From: Siderastrea siderea
Lineage: Eukaryota; Cnidaria; Anthozoa; Scleractinia; Rhizangiidae
Assembly (NCBI GenBank): GCA_964030785.1
Contig: OZ034972.1
Location: forward strand, 51,144,538-51,208,537
DNA length: 64,000 bases
Direction of reading: 5' to 3'
The notes under the pieces were generated by a model that was not told where the DNA came from, did no database searches, and was given only the letters and a program-made list of their open reading frames with translations. Within the stretch, counting starts at the first letter, position 1. Each line of letters begins with the position of its first letter. Positions 45,281-53,917 of this stretch are shown here, piece after piece. The translations under genes and the position numbers were made by a program.

Positions 45281-46135
45281 ATGTCCGTCGATCGGAAGAG
45301 AAAATCGTCCCAAAGCGTACACCCGGCGGGGAAGAAAAAGAAGGAGAAAGAGAATGTGGACTGTGATCCTGTGGTGCGCGAGGTTGTGGAAGACACCCGA
45401 GCTGCAGTGGAAGACATGATGAAAGAATTGAATGACATGGTGGAGCAATCTACACCACCACCATCACCTCAATTTACATTGACGAGCCAAGACCTCATTG
45501 CTACCAGTTCAGTGGACTATATGGTATGCCCTTGCCATGAGGTGCGTTTGGAGGCCCGTCAATCTCAAAAGGGATGGCCTTATGTGAAATGTCCCATGCA
45601 ACCGTGTTTGCTGTTTTGTGGACAAGATCAAGCCCTGGAGTATATGAAAGCCGTCTATAGTCAACCTCATTCAGAAGTGTTGGACATGTGGCGTTGTTTG
45701 CAATGCTTTTGCCGTGAACCCGCCACACTTCAACAAAGTCATTCTACCCAGAACCCCGATCGATTGTATGTGACCTGTTCCAAGAAAAAGTGTGGCTTCT
45801 TTCGGTGGGCCGACCAACCCTTGGGTCCCAAGTACTGGAGTTGGTTTCATGACCATCCCCCCAAAAAAGCCGATCCACTCGCTGAACCACCCAGCCGTGA
45901 TGCTCAAGGGTATCCCAAGAGGGGCTATAACATCCCAGGCCCTCCACCACGAGTCAGAAGGAAAGAGGATCGGCCCCTGACAGACTATGAGAAACAATTG
46001 TTGCGAGAAATTCAAGATCTCAAGAACCGTCAAGAAATGATGGTAGCCCCAGCTCCACCACCCCCCAAGTACAGTGACAGTGTTGACAACTGGCAGAAAG
46101 GTCTAGAGAGCATCACCTGTGGACGACTCTTTTAA
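45281..46135 (+). CDS. Protein with two GRF-type zinc fingers
   Basis: 284 codons from the ATG at 45281, 46 bp after TATAAAAA. The N-terminus is Lys-rich (KRKSSQ, GKKKKEKE), a likely nuclear signal. Two zinc modules follow: CPCHEVRLEAR with KCPMQPCLLFCGQ, and CLQCFCREPATL with NPDRLYVTCSKKKCGFFRW. The second is a textbook GRF finger (C-x-C, C-x4-C-GFFRW) as found in NEIL3, APE2, TOP3A and TTF2, which binds single-stranded DNA. A proline-rich and coiled tail ends the protein. Role in viral DNA replication or repair is inferred. AATAAA follows at 46146. Confidence 0.8.
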   Translation: MSVDRKRKSSQSVHPAGKKKKEKENVDCDPVVREVVEDTRAAVEDMMKELNDMVEQSTPPPSPQFTLTSQDLIATSSVDYMVCPCHEVRLEARQSQKGWPYVKCPMQPCLLFCGQDQALEYMKAVYSQPHSEVLDMWRCLQCFCREPATLQQSHSTQNPDRLYVTCSKKKCGFFRWADQPLGPKYWSWFHDHPPKKADPLAEPPSRDAQGYPKRGYNIPGPPPRVRRKEDRPLTDYEKQLLREIQDLKNRQEMMVAPAPPPPKYSDSVDNWQKGLESITCGRLF

Positions 46136-46168
46136 TGAGAGAACGAATAAAATTTTTTTATTTAGTCC

Positions 46169-46524
46169 ATGGAGTCTGTGTGGATGTGTTATGCGTGGGA
46201 TTCTGTCTTGTCCCTGGTGCAATGGCAATGTCATCAAACCCTTTGTCAAGTCTTATATGATCATCAACCCGGTACCAAAATCCCCATACCCCATGTCCCG
46301 AGGACACACATCCTCTCCAGATCTTTGAAGAAACCCATGTGGACCACAACCTGTATCGATGGGTGGTGTTTGTCTTATGGTTAAAAGCCCATCCTTACGC
46401 GTGGCGATGGTATCGAATCATTCAAAAGGCGCATCCCAACACGGTCCCCACCATACCGACCTTATGGGATGAATGCCAGAAAGTATGGCCCCTCGAAAGA
46501 AAAAGGTCTCCCAACCATGGTTGA
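46169..46524 (+). pseudogene. Frameshifted small gene upstream of integrase
   Basis: An ATG at 46169 opens a Trp/Cys-rich frame (MESVWMCYAWDSVL) that loses sense near 46,290-46,310; a second frame continues with LYRWVVFVLWLKAHPYAWRW and stops at 46524, overlapping the integrase start. Composition is alike on both sides of the break, so the two halves probably formed one gene of about 118 codons. A hydrophobic aromatic helix could be membrane-associated. No family recognised. Confidence 0.5.
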
Positions 46525-47624
46525 ATCGTTACCACGATCCTCGAGCCCCCGGCAGTTTAGGAGGGGTGCAACGGTTTGCCAAAGCCCATCGTCTCCCTTT
46601 GAAAAAAGCCCAACGGGTTTTGGAACGGGATTTGGCCTATACCTTACATAAACCTCGACGTCGTCGTTTTCCCACCGTACCCGTGATCGTAGGAGGATTA
46701 GATGATCAATGGGTCGCGGATTTAGTGGAAGTGCAATCGTTGGCCAAGTATAATCGGGGTATACGATACTTGTTGACGGTATTGGATGTGTTGTCCAAGT
46801 ACGCGTGGGTACAACCGTTGAAAGACAAAACCGGGGTAGCCTTGGTTCATGCCTTTGAGAAGATTTTGAAAGAAGGACGACGTGAACCCAATCGATTGCA
46901 AACGGATCGAGGGAAAGAATTTTATAATCGGACCTTTCAACGATGGATTGACGAGCAAGGGATTCAACATTTTTCGACGGAAGGGGATGCTAAAGCCAGT
47001 GTCGTGGAACGATTTAACCGGACCTTGAAAGAACGGTTGTACCGTTATTTTACCGCGGCCAACACCTTACGCTTTGACGATGTGTTACCCGAGTTGGTGC
47101 AAGGCTATAATGCGACCCGTCATCGAAGTATTGGTATGGCCCCTCAAGATGTGACGTGGAACAACGAAGAAGCGGTGTGGAAACGATTGTATGCCAAACG
47201 ATGGAAAGGTCACAAAAAACCTACATTCAAAGTTGGAGATCGTGTACGTCTCAACAAGATTCATCGTACCTTTGAAAAAGGCTATTTACCCGGTTGGACC
47301 GAAGAAGTGTTTGTCGTGCATCGTGTGATCCCGGGCCCTGTGCCCACGTATAAGATTCACGAATGGGATGATACCCCGGTGCAAGGCACGTTTTATGAAG
47401 AGGATTTACAAAAAGTCCATGTGTCCGATGTGTTTCGGATCGAAAAGGTACTTAAGCGACAAAAAGATCGATAGTTGGTCAAGTGGAAAGGGTGGCCCGA
47501 CAAGTACAATAGTTGGATTGCAAGCCAAGACGTAACGTCTCTCCAACCACCCAAGAGGAAAGAGACAAGACCACCCAAGAGGAAAAAGACAAGCCCACCC
47601 AAAAGACGACGACGACGTGACTAA
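46473..47624 (+). CDS. Retroviral-type integrase with chromodomain split by an in-frame stop
   Basis: The rve catalytic core shows D in VADLVEV, D in LQTDRGKEF and E in KASVVERFNRTL, with 33 residues between the last two. The SH3-like part (FKVGDRVRL) follows. The frame meets TAG at 47472-47474, then continues in the same frame with LVKWKGWPDKYNSWI, the second half of a chromodomain, and a Lys/Arg/Pro-rich tail to TAA at 47622. A complete chromodomain would need both halves. Initiation may be at 46473 or at 46485 (MAPRKKK). The integrase inserts the viral genome into host chromatin; this copy would lack its chromodomain unless the stop is read through. Confidence 0.88.
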
Positions 47625-47627
47625 ACA

Positions 47628-48668
47628 ATGACGTTGGTGCCCAACTCTTCGTTTTACGTGACGTTGATGAGTCATGCGAGTACCAAAGAGTTTCCTGGGA
47701 ACAAGAGCCATCATTTCAGAAACCGATTGCCTAAACCCATCCGATTTATGGGACGAGGATGGATGGTGGGCATGGTGAGTTTATCCTTACCCACCATTCC
47801 CGTGGTAGCGGAAGAAGGGGGAGTGGGCGATTCCCATCCTCTGTTGTACGTACGATGGCACGAACGAGTGTATGCCCAAGACGATTTTGGGAACGATCGC
47901 TGGTGGCATGAACGTCGCGAACTCACTGTCTACGGTCGAGATATGAGAAAGGAGATGGCCTCGTCAACGGGATCGCACTTTTTTCATCAATTGGTGTATC
48001 GTTACGTGCAAGCCCGTGCGAAACAAACCCAACCCCTCAACAAATGGGCCGAGGACAATGGCGTCAAATTGTACCCGACCTTTGAATGGACCTCCCAAGG
48101 GGATTTGGTGTTGAATACCGTCAATGTGGATTACAAAGTGCAAGTGGCGCATGTGTCATGGGGCAGAACCTTGGCTCTGAGAATGGGATGGATTGAACAA
48201 GTGTCCCCCGGTCAGTATCGATTGGGTCCCAATCTCTTACAAGAATTTCATTCGGACTCCATTCCCACGCCGACGGATGTCCGCGATACCGGCAACAACC
48301 CCCTTTTTTGGAAAGTGGAGGGGGATTATGTGAAATTGAGTATGACCTGTAATTGGCGGTTTGTGAATGTCAACAACACCTTTCGTCCCTCGTTGGAATT
48401 TCCCTCGACACGTCCTTTGCACGTGTATTGTGATGTAGGGACCAGTAGCATGGTAGGGGGTCGCATCACGGATCTCTTACGAGAAATCAAGTAACAGCCT
48501 CAAAATACCACACACTTTGAACCTCGACATATTCAATATGTCCCAGTACGCAACGAAGTGGTGGAAATCGTCGAAACGCAGATGGCCGAAACCAATGGGG
48601 ATCTCGTGCAATTTGGCGAAGGGCGTACCCTCCTGACCCTCCACTTTAAAAGGGAAGTGGCGGTGTGA
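47628..48668 (+). pseudogene. Penton-like capsid protein, paralogue 1, with in-frame stop
   Basis: ATG at 47628, four bases after the integrase tail. The start is FYVTLMSHASTKEFPGN and the later block is LHVYCDVGTSSMVGGR, as in the minor capsid (penton-like) proteins of Mavericks. The frame hits TAA at 48492-48494 right after ITDLLREIK; the same frame then continues to TGA at 48668 with HIQYVPVRNEVVEIVET and FGEGRTLLTLHF, the end that paralogue 2 has intact. The interruption removes the last 57 codons. Assignment as penton is from remembered family features and could be wrong in detail. Confidence 0.7.
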
Positions 48669-48679
48669 AGACGACAAAA

Positions 48680-49732
48680 ATGTCGTTCTACGTGACGTTA
48701 CCCAGTCATGCCAACCGACGTGAATTTCCCAACAACCAAGCCAATTCCTTCAAGATTCGTTTACCTCAACCGTTACAGCTCACGGGAGGTGGATGGCAAG
48801 TGGGGTTGAGTGCCATTTCCTTACCGGACACGGGGGTCAACATTTTTAATCTGCTGCCATCGGATCAGTTCGTGTTTGGTACCTCTTGTTATCGAATGAC
48901 GTCCACCGCGGGGCGTAAGGTCTTTAGCTACAATATGAAAATGGACGATTTGAAAGACGATCCTTCGATTGTGGATGGCGTGACCTTTATGAAAGCCTTT
49001 TTTCATTGGGTGAGGCAACGTATGAACTATTCTTACATGGGCTACTATGGTGCGCCGTATTCGGAGCGGGGAAAGAAGACGTGTACAACCTTTGAGTGGG
49101 ACGGTGAGGATTTGGTCATGAACAATCGCAATATCATGCGGTACAAGTACGTGCTTCCATTCAAAGACAACACGACGATGTTCGTCCCTCACTTGGCCAT
49201 TCATCATCTCATGGCCGAAAAAATGGGATGGTTTAAAAAAAACGACCAAGGAAACTATTTGTTGGGACCCAATTTGAACATGGAATTCCGTGATGACAAG
49301 GTTCCCAACAATAGCGACACTGAATTACGAAATAGCAAGAACGAGCCGGAGTATTATCAAGTGATCACGGATGGTGCTGGGACCACGTGGATTTGGTTGA
49401 GTTTCAGCGTGAATTGGCGTTTCACCAATTTGAATGTAGCTTTTCGAGCGGTGGTGGGTGACCCCACACGATCGTTGCACGTGTACTCCGACGTGGCAGG
49501 CAGCAGTGTGGTTGCCAATCGCGTGACCGATTTGTTGCGTGAAATCCAGTTCAAGCGACACGGACGTGGCACCATGTACTTTGAACCGTTGCACATTCAA
49601 TACCTACCTCTTCGTAACGAAGTCGTGGAAATTGTTCACGTTCAAGTGGCTGAAACGATTGGTAGAGGAGGAGACTTGGTCAAGTTTGGTGAAGGCCATA
49701 CCATTGTCACGTTACACTTCAAAAAGACATAA
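48680..49732 (+). CDS. Penton-like capsid protein, paralogue 2
   Basis: 350 codons from the ATG at 48680, 11 bp after the end of paralogue 1. It shares with paralogue 1 the start FYVTLPSHANRREFPNNQ, the block VNWRFTNLNVAFR, RSLHVYSDVAGSSVV and the end LRNEVVEIVHVQ. It is beta-rich as expected for a jelly-roll protein and intact. The two paralogues differ widely in the middle, so the duplication is not recent; they may form different vertex components. Alternative: one is a spike or receptor-binding protein. Confidence 0.75.
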   Translation: MSFYVTLPSHANRREFPNNQANSFKIRLPQPLQLTGGGWQVGLSAISLPDTGVNIFNLLPSDQFVFGTSCYRMTSTAGRKVFSYNMKMDDLKDDPSIVDGVTFMKAFFHWVRQRMNYSYMGYYGAPYSERGKKTCTTFEWDGEDLVMNNRNIMRYKYVLPFKDNTTMFVPHLAIHHLMAEKMGWFKKNDQGNYLLGPNLNMEFRDDKVPNNSDTELRNSKNEPEYYQVITDGAGTTWIWLSFSVNWRFTNLNVAFRAVVGDPTRSLHVYSDVAGSSVVANRVTDLLREIQFKRHGRGTMYFEPLHIQYLPLRNEVVEIVHVQVAETIGRGGDLVKFGEGHTIVTLHFKKT

Positions 49733-49770
49733 AAGGGGAGGACATGACCAAGGGAGTGTCTAATCACAAG

Positions 49771-49959
49771 ATGCCCAAGACAAGAGTGCGTCGAAGGAGA
49801 CGGAGAAGAAGGCAACGAGGCGGTTTATTCCCACTGGCCGCCCTGATTCCAGCCTTGGTGGCTGGAGGGAAAGCCTTGGCGTTGGGCGCAGCGGGTGGTG
49901 CCGCGAGTTACGGGGCTAAAAAAGGGTTGGAAGCCGCTTTTCGGAAAAGAAGACGATGA
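49771..49959 (+). CDS. pX-like arginine-rich virion peptide
   Basis: 62 codons. I take the ATG at 49771 because an ATAAAAGG box at about 49,731 would start transcription beyond the ATG at 49744. The N-terminus is a run of arginines ending QRGG, then a small-residue hydrophobic helix (LFPLAALIPALVAGG) and a basic end. This is the layout of adenovirus core protein X/mu precursors and of related Maverick proteins. QRGG fits the adenain cleavage rule. Likely bound to viral DNA in the particle. Confidence 0.7.
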   Translation: MPKTRVRRRRRRRRQRGGLFPLAALIPALVAGGKALALGAAGGAASYGAKKGLEAAFRKRRR

Positions 49960-49962
49960 CGG

Positions 49963-49970
49963 TATAAAAA
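49963..49970 (+). promoter_or_regulatory. TATA box
   Basis: TATAAAAA directly after the pX-like gene and 63 bp before the ATG at 50033. Confidence 0.65.
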
Positions 49971-50032
49971 GAGACGAGTTCTGTGACACAAACAAAACGT
50001 GATCCTTGGTAACGCGTGAAGACGACGACACA

Positions 50033-50368
50033 ATGCGTGGGGGAAGTTTGACACGATTTCGAACAGACGAGTGGTATGATCAACATGGTCAAAGTGGAAA
50101 AGGGTTGGTGACGGATCTCTTGCGTGGGGGGTTCCAAGGCCTTAAAAGGACGCGAAATCCTTTAAAACTGCCTAGTAATATCAAGAGAGGATTGGAAACG
50201 GGTTTGACACGAGGTATCAAACGCAAAGCCGAAGACGTCATTAAAAAGGAAATCACCAAACAAGCCAAGAAAGCTTTGAGCCATAAGAGCGTGAGAGACG
50301 CCGTGCGTGTGGCCAGTGCTTTGTTTCCCAAACAAACCAAACGTGCGCGTGATATTTTTGGAGTGTGA
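50033..50368 (+). CDS. Small basic virion-type protein
   Basis: 111 codons from the ATG at 50033, the first after the TATA box at 49963. It starts MRGGSLTRFRTDEWYDQ, contains LLRGGFQGLKR and a Lys-rich helix (RKAEDVIKKEITKQAKKAL). The two RGG words resemble the cleavage motifs of neighbouring genes. Probably an internal virion protein comparable in role to adenovirus pVI or pVII; no strict homology claimed. Its stop overlaps the next gene's 5' end. Confidence 0.6.
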   Translation: MRGGSLTRFRTDEWYDQHGQSGKGLVTDLLRGGFQGLKRTRNPLKLPSNIKRGLETGLTRGIKRKAEDVIKKEITKQAKKALSHKSVRDAVRVASALFPKQTKRARDIFGV

Positions 50369-50370
50369 AC

Positions 50371-50610
50371 ATGGAACCCGTGCATTCACGACCTCGACGA
50401 ATTCGTAGTGATCGAGGGTTGTCTCAATGGGGAGGACTGTTTCCTTTTTGGAAACTCATGCGACGACAACGTGGTGGATGGTTAAGTCCCGAGGTGATGA
50501 GAGTACCCGGGTTTGATTTGAGACAACGTTTAGCACGACGACGACGCTATAAAAACCCCTCACGACGACGACGGGGTACCACTACTCGACGACGACGACG
50601 ACGACGTTAA
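50371..50610 (+). CDS. Arginine-rich core protein
   Basis: 79 codons from the ATG at 50371, two bases after the preceding stop. The centre is MRRQRGGWLSPEVMRVPG, again QRGG, and the C-terminus is a long run of arginines with RYKNPS. Protamine-like composition suggests condensation of the viral genome, as with adenovirus pVII. The arginine run is written in CGA/CGT codons, giving a CGACGA microsatellite-like DNA stretch. Confidence 0.65.
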   Translation: MEPVHSRPRRIRSDRGLSQWGGLFPFWKLMRRQRGGWLSPEVMRVPGFDLRQRLARRRRYKNPSRRRRGTTTRRRRRRR

Positions 50611-50612
50611 CC

Positions 50613-52013
50613 ATGCCTGACGTGAGTACACAAACCGCCCCGGCTCACGCGCGTTCCGAAGGGACCGTCAACCCGGCGTTACGGATTTTCAAGGTGCTAC
50701 CGACCGACATTAGCATCAATGCCTATCGCATGGTCACCATCCAACCCACCACCACGGGTATCAATCCTATGGAATTCATCATTCCGGGGTTGGATGATTT
50801 TGTGGATTTGGGACGCAGTTACTTTACCATGGAATTGAGTTTGAAAAAGAGTACGAACGATAACTTGGTGGCCAATCAGAAATTGTGGCCCGTCAATAAT
50901 TTGGCCCATTCCATCATCAAACAAATTGACTTGCAGTTGAATGGCACGTTGATCAGGCCTCAATCCGACACCTATCATTACAAGGCTTACCTGGAAACCT
51001 TGTTGAATTATGACCGAGAAGATGGCAAGACCGTGTTAGGACCCCAAGGATGGTTCAATCAAGTGGATTTCCCACCCCAGTGGACTGCCAACAACACAGA
51101 CAAAGCAGGAGATCATGCTCACTGGCAAGCTCTCAGTGACAATCAGAAAGAGGCCTATGAAGCCATGGTAGCTGAAGTGGCCAAGTATGCTGGAGGTGTC
51201 ACTCACAGTCTGGTGTTTACCCCACACTTGGAAGTCTTTCATACCGGCAAATTGTTGGTGCCAGGCATAGAAATCAAGATGAAATTTCATTTCAATGGCC
51301 CCAGCCTGTTTTTGAATGGAGTGGCTCTAGCTGGCCGATTGATGGAAGGCGATGTGAAACTACGGTTTCATCTATGTCCACTGCGTTTGAATGACGCCAT
51401 CTACCAGAGTTTATCTGAAAAAAGACACAATGAAGGCCAAGTGGCTGCTTACCCGACCGTCCGCAGTGAAATCCGGACCTTCAGCATGCAAGGCAACCTG
51501 GTCCGCTTTGATATCCCCAACCTGTTTCAAAACAGAATACCTGACCGATTGATTGTAGGGTTGTTGGACAGCCGAGCCTTCAATGGAGATGTGACCCGAG
51601 ATCCTTTCTGCTTCCAGAAATTTGGTCTGACGTCCATTCGACAGATTGTCAAAGGAGAAGAGTACCCTTATGAAACCCTGCAGTTAGTGCACAACAATGG
51701 CACCCGAGATAATCTAGGCTACTTCCGTTTTCTGCAATCCAGTGGTGCTTGGTGTAAAAAGAAAGGCAATATGGTGGAACTGCTGGATTGGGGCCAAGCT
51801 AAAAATTGTACCTTGTACATGTTTGACAATGTCGCCAATGGATGTGCTGACAGTCAAAACCTTAACCCCAAGCAAACTGGAGATTTACAACTCGTCTTGG
51901 AATTTGGAGCCCAACCCGGTACCAATATAACCGTGCTCGTGTATGGTGAATTTGAGAATTTGCTGGAGATTGACAGGAACGGAGCCGTGTTGTATAACAT
52001 TTACCAGCACTGA
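50613..52013 (+). CDS. Major capsid protein (hexon, double jelly-roll family)
   Basis: 466 codons, intact, ATG two bases after the previous stop. Landmarks are FIIPGLDDFVDLGRSYF, LAHSIIKQIDLQLNGTLI, GIEIKMKFHFNG, RSEIRTFSMQGNLVRFDI and LVLEFGAQPGTNITV. The combination of an N-terminal beta-rich domain with LNG turn, and a second one starting after the GIEIKMKF strand, matches Polinton/adintovirus major capsid proteins (the family of C. elegans transposon protein F54H12.2). It forms the hexameric capsomers of an icosahedral shell. Codon use differs from the preceding genes from about 51,080 on, hinting at recombination. Confidence 0.85.
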   Translation: MPDVSTQTAPAHARSEGTVNPALRIFKVLPTDISINAYRMVTIQPTTTGINPMEFIIPGLDDFVDLGRSYFTMELSLKKSTNDNLVANQKLWPVNNLAHSIIKQIDLQLNGTLIRPQSDTYHYKAYLETLLNYDREDGKTVLGPQGWFNQVDFPPQWTANNTDKAGDHAHWQALSDNQKEAYEAMVAEVAKYAGGVTHSLVFTPHLEVFHTGKLLVPGIEIKMKFHFNGPSLFLNGVALAGRLMEGDVKLRFHLCPLRLNDAIYQSLSEKRHNEGQVAAYPTVRSEIRTFSMQGNLVRFDIPNLFQNRIPDRLIVGLLDSRAFNGDVTRDPFCFQKFGLTSIRQIVKGEEYPYETLQLVHNNGTRDNLGYFRFLQSSGAWCKKKGNMVELLDWGQAKNCTLYMFDNVANGCADSQNLNPKQTGDLQLVLEFGAQPGTNITVLVYGEFENLLEIDRNGAVLYNIYQH

Positions 52014-52017
52014 AGAA

Positions 52018-52557
52018 ATGGAACATGTGGCCTTGAATAATGTACAGTTGGATTATTTAGCCCGCGACGACCCCCAATTGAAACCTGTCTTTTACGGGAC
52101 GGTGGCCTGCGATCGTTTACCCAGGAGTCCTGTCAAGACCCAACCCCAAGGGTACATTGTGAATACGGACCCACACAATCAACCGGGACAACATTGGTTA
52201 GCGGTGTGGACGGATGGAAACGTGTGTGAAGTCCTGGACAGTTATGCTTTGCCCATGGACACGTACGTGCAAGCTACCCCGTTACGAGATTGGATTGTGC
52301 AACATTGGAAGTATGTGGTGACCAATGGCAAGTCCCTCCAAGCCATTTCAAGCAAGAGTTGTGGTGATTACGCCTTGTTGTACTTGAAAGCCAAAGCCCG
52401 TGGACGGACCTTGCAAGAGTTTTTAAATGACTTTTCGGATCATGATTATGTAAGCAATGACCATCAAGCTGGTCAACGCCTTCAACAATTGATTGTAGGT
52501 CAAGAAGCGAGATGGTATCAACTTTGTTGTCATCCGTATCATCAATGTAATTGTTAA
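52018..52557 (+). CDS. Adenain-like cysteine protease
   Basis: 179 codons from the ATG at 52018, four bases after the capsid gene. Catalytic elements are in the adenain/C5-ULP order: His in GQHWLAVW, Asp in CEVLDSYA, Gln and Cys in LQAISSKSCGDYALLYL. The length is close to adenoviral proteases. It would mature the virion by cutting small core proteins; several neighbours carry QRGG motifs that could be its targets. AATAAA overlaps the stop (52557-52562). Confidence 0.87.
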   Translation: MEHVALNNVQLDYLARDDPQLKPVFYGTVACDRLPRSPVKTQPQGYIVNTDPHNQPGQHWLAVWTDGNVCEVLDSYALPMDTYVQATPLRDWIVQHWKYVVTNGKSLQAISSKSCGDYALLYLKAKARGRTLQEFLNDFSDHDYVSNDHQAGQRLQQLIVGQEARWYQLCCHPYHQCNC

Positions 52558-52588
52558 ATAAAAAAGTTCGTTGGAAAAAAACGGTGTC

Positions 52589-52671
52589 GGAGTCGTAGCT
52601 CAGTCGGTAGAGCCTTTGGATCCCCCGAAAAAATAGGGAGGTCGTGCGTGGGTTCGAGTCCCACCGACTCC
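52589..52671 (+). tRNA. Virus-borne tRNA-like gene with irregular anticodon arm
   Basis: 83 nt. Acceptor stem GGAGTCG pairs fully with CGACTCC, D-stem GCTC pairs with GAGC, and the T-arm GTGGG-TTCGAGT-CCCAC is perfect. A box (TAGCTCAGTCGG) and B box (GGTTCGAGTCC) match the Pol III consensus, and a T8 run stands 14 nt downstream (52686-52693). Between D-stem and T-arm are 34 nt rather than the usual 23. They fold best as a hairpin GATCCCCC/GGGAGGTC with one mismatch and loop GAAAAAATA; no standard anticodon loop is clear. It could be an intron-containing tRNA, a type II tRNA or a tRNA mimic. Confidence 0.72.
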
Positions 52672-52685
52672 AATAAAAAGGTGCC

Positions 52686-52693
52686 TTTTTTTT
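52686..52693 (+). terminator. Pol III-type terminator
   Basis: Eight T residues 14 nt after the tRNA-like gene. Confidence 0.65.
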
Positions 52694-52719
52694 AAAAGGG
52701 GTATTTTTTCCTCGTCATC

Positions 52720-53372
52720 ATGCAAACGGGGAAACCGTTTCGTTTTCATACCCCCTCCAGTATTTTGGTCGTGGGTCCTTCGGGATGTGGCAAAACCGTG
52801 TTTACGGAAAAACTCTTGGTAGACAACCCGGAGTGTTTGAAACCCCACCAACCCAAAGACATTATTGTTATGGGGCCTGGCAAGATCGATTTCGAAGCAT
52901 GCAAGATCAAGGGGTAGTGTTTCACGAAGGGATTCCCGATCATGAGGCGTTGGTCCAATGGTTTCCTCAAGGACATGGGGTCCTCGTCTTGGATGATTTA
53001 ATGGATGAAGGGAGTCACGATAAACGCGTGTTGGATTTATTCACCAAACATTCGCATCATCAAGGGGTGACCGTGTTGTACTTGTGCCAAGACATGTTTC
53101 CCGTGGGTCGATATGCTAAAAGTATATCCCGCAATGCCCATTACATCGTGGCGTTCAAGAACCCCCGAGATCAATTAGGGGTGCGCAATGTCATGCTGCA
53201 ATCGTTTCCTAGCACCTGGAAAGACACGTTGGAGACGTTTCATCAAGCCACCACACGACCGTATGGCTATTTGGTGTTGGATTTACATCCCGCCTCCTCC
53301 GATCAACAACGTTTAGTGAGTCAGGTGTTAAAAGACGAAGGATGGACTCGCACCTATCAAAAACGCCTATAA
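52720..53372 (+). pseudogene. FtsK/HerA-type packaging ATPase, frameshifted
   Basis: The first frame (52720-52917) carries Walker A (VVGPSGCGKT) near its start. The frame breaks around 52,868-52,875, at the T/A/G4 stretch, and a second frame carries on to 53372 with Walker B (GVLVLDDLMDE), CQDMFPVG and the C-terminal HPASSDQQRLV. Both halves together equal the usual length of A32-like packaging ATPases of Polintons (about 215 residues). This ATPase pumps the genome into the capsid. The present copy cannot make it in one frame unless the break is an assembly error. Confidence 0.85.
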
Positions 53373-53375
53373 AGG
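53368..53375 (+). promoter_or_regulatory. TATA box inside ATPase 3' end
   Basis: TATAAAGG overlapping the ATPase stop, 43 bp before the ATG at 53411. Confidence 0.55.
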
Positions 53376-53410
53376 CACGACACTCCATTTGAACAGGAAA
53401 AAGAGCGACC

Positions 53411-53886
53411 ATGGCCGATGACGATGACCGTCAACCTCCGCAATCGTACGATACCGTGGCCCCTGCGGGTGTTGGGGCGACCACCAGCAATCAAATGTCC
53501 CCAAGGGCCTTCCAAGATTTATTTTGGTCAGGAGACCAAGGCCTTCTCGACGTGGCCATGGAGGAAATGGGTGCCGATCCCCTCTCTCGGTTTATGGAAT
53601 CCATCCCCCCTGTGCAGACCTCTTCCCCAGCCGGGGTAGGAAGTTCAGGAAGTCAATCATTCCGTAGTATACAGACCACCCCGGAGTCTTCTGGTGCTCG
53701 AACTCCTGCGAGTCCTCCTAGCGTACCCTTGGCAGCGGGTGTTCGAACAGCAGCGGGTGGTGGGGGTAATGGTAATGGACGTGGTGGTGGTGGACGTGGT
53801 GGTGGACGTGGTGGTGGACGTGGTGGTGCTGGTGGTGGTGGTGGTGGTGCTGGTGGAGGTGGTGCTGGTGGCACTGGTGGTGGTGG

Positions 53887-53917
<31 letters not shown>

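Noticed and set aside
44326..45438. Long 370-codon version of the SLOG frame
   Set aside because: The first 139 codons run through the CCAAT promoter repeats and the divergent GRF gene; the ATG at 45021 follows a TATA box.
52589..52671. Idea that the viral tRNA-like gene is a suppressor reading the in-frame stops at 47472 and 48492
   Set aside because: No CTA or TTA anticodon is present in any plausible loop, so there is no support.
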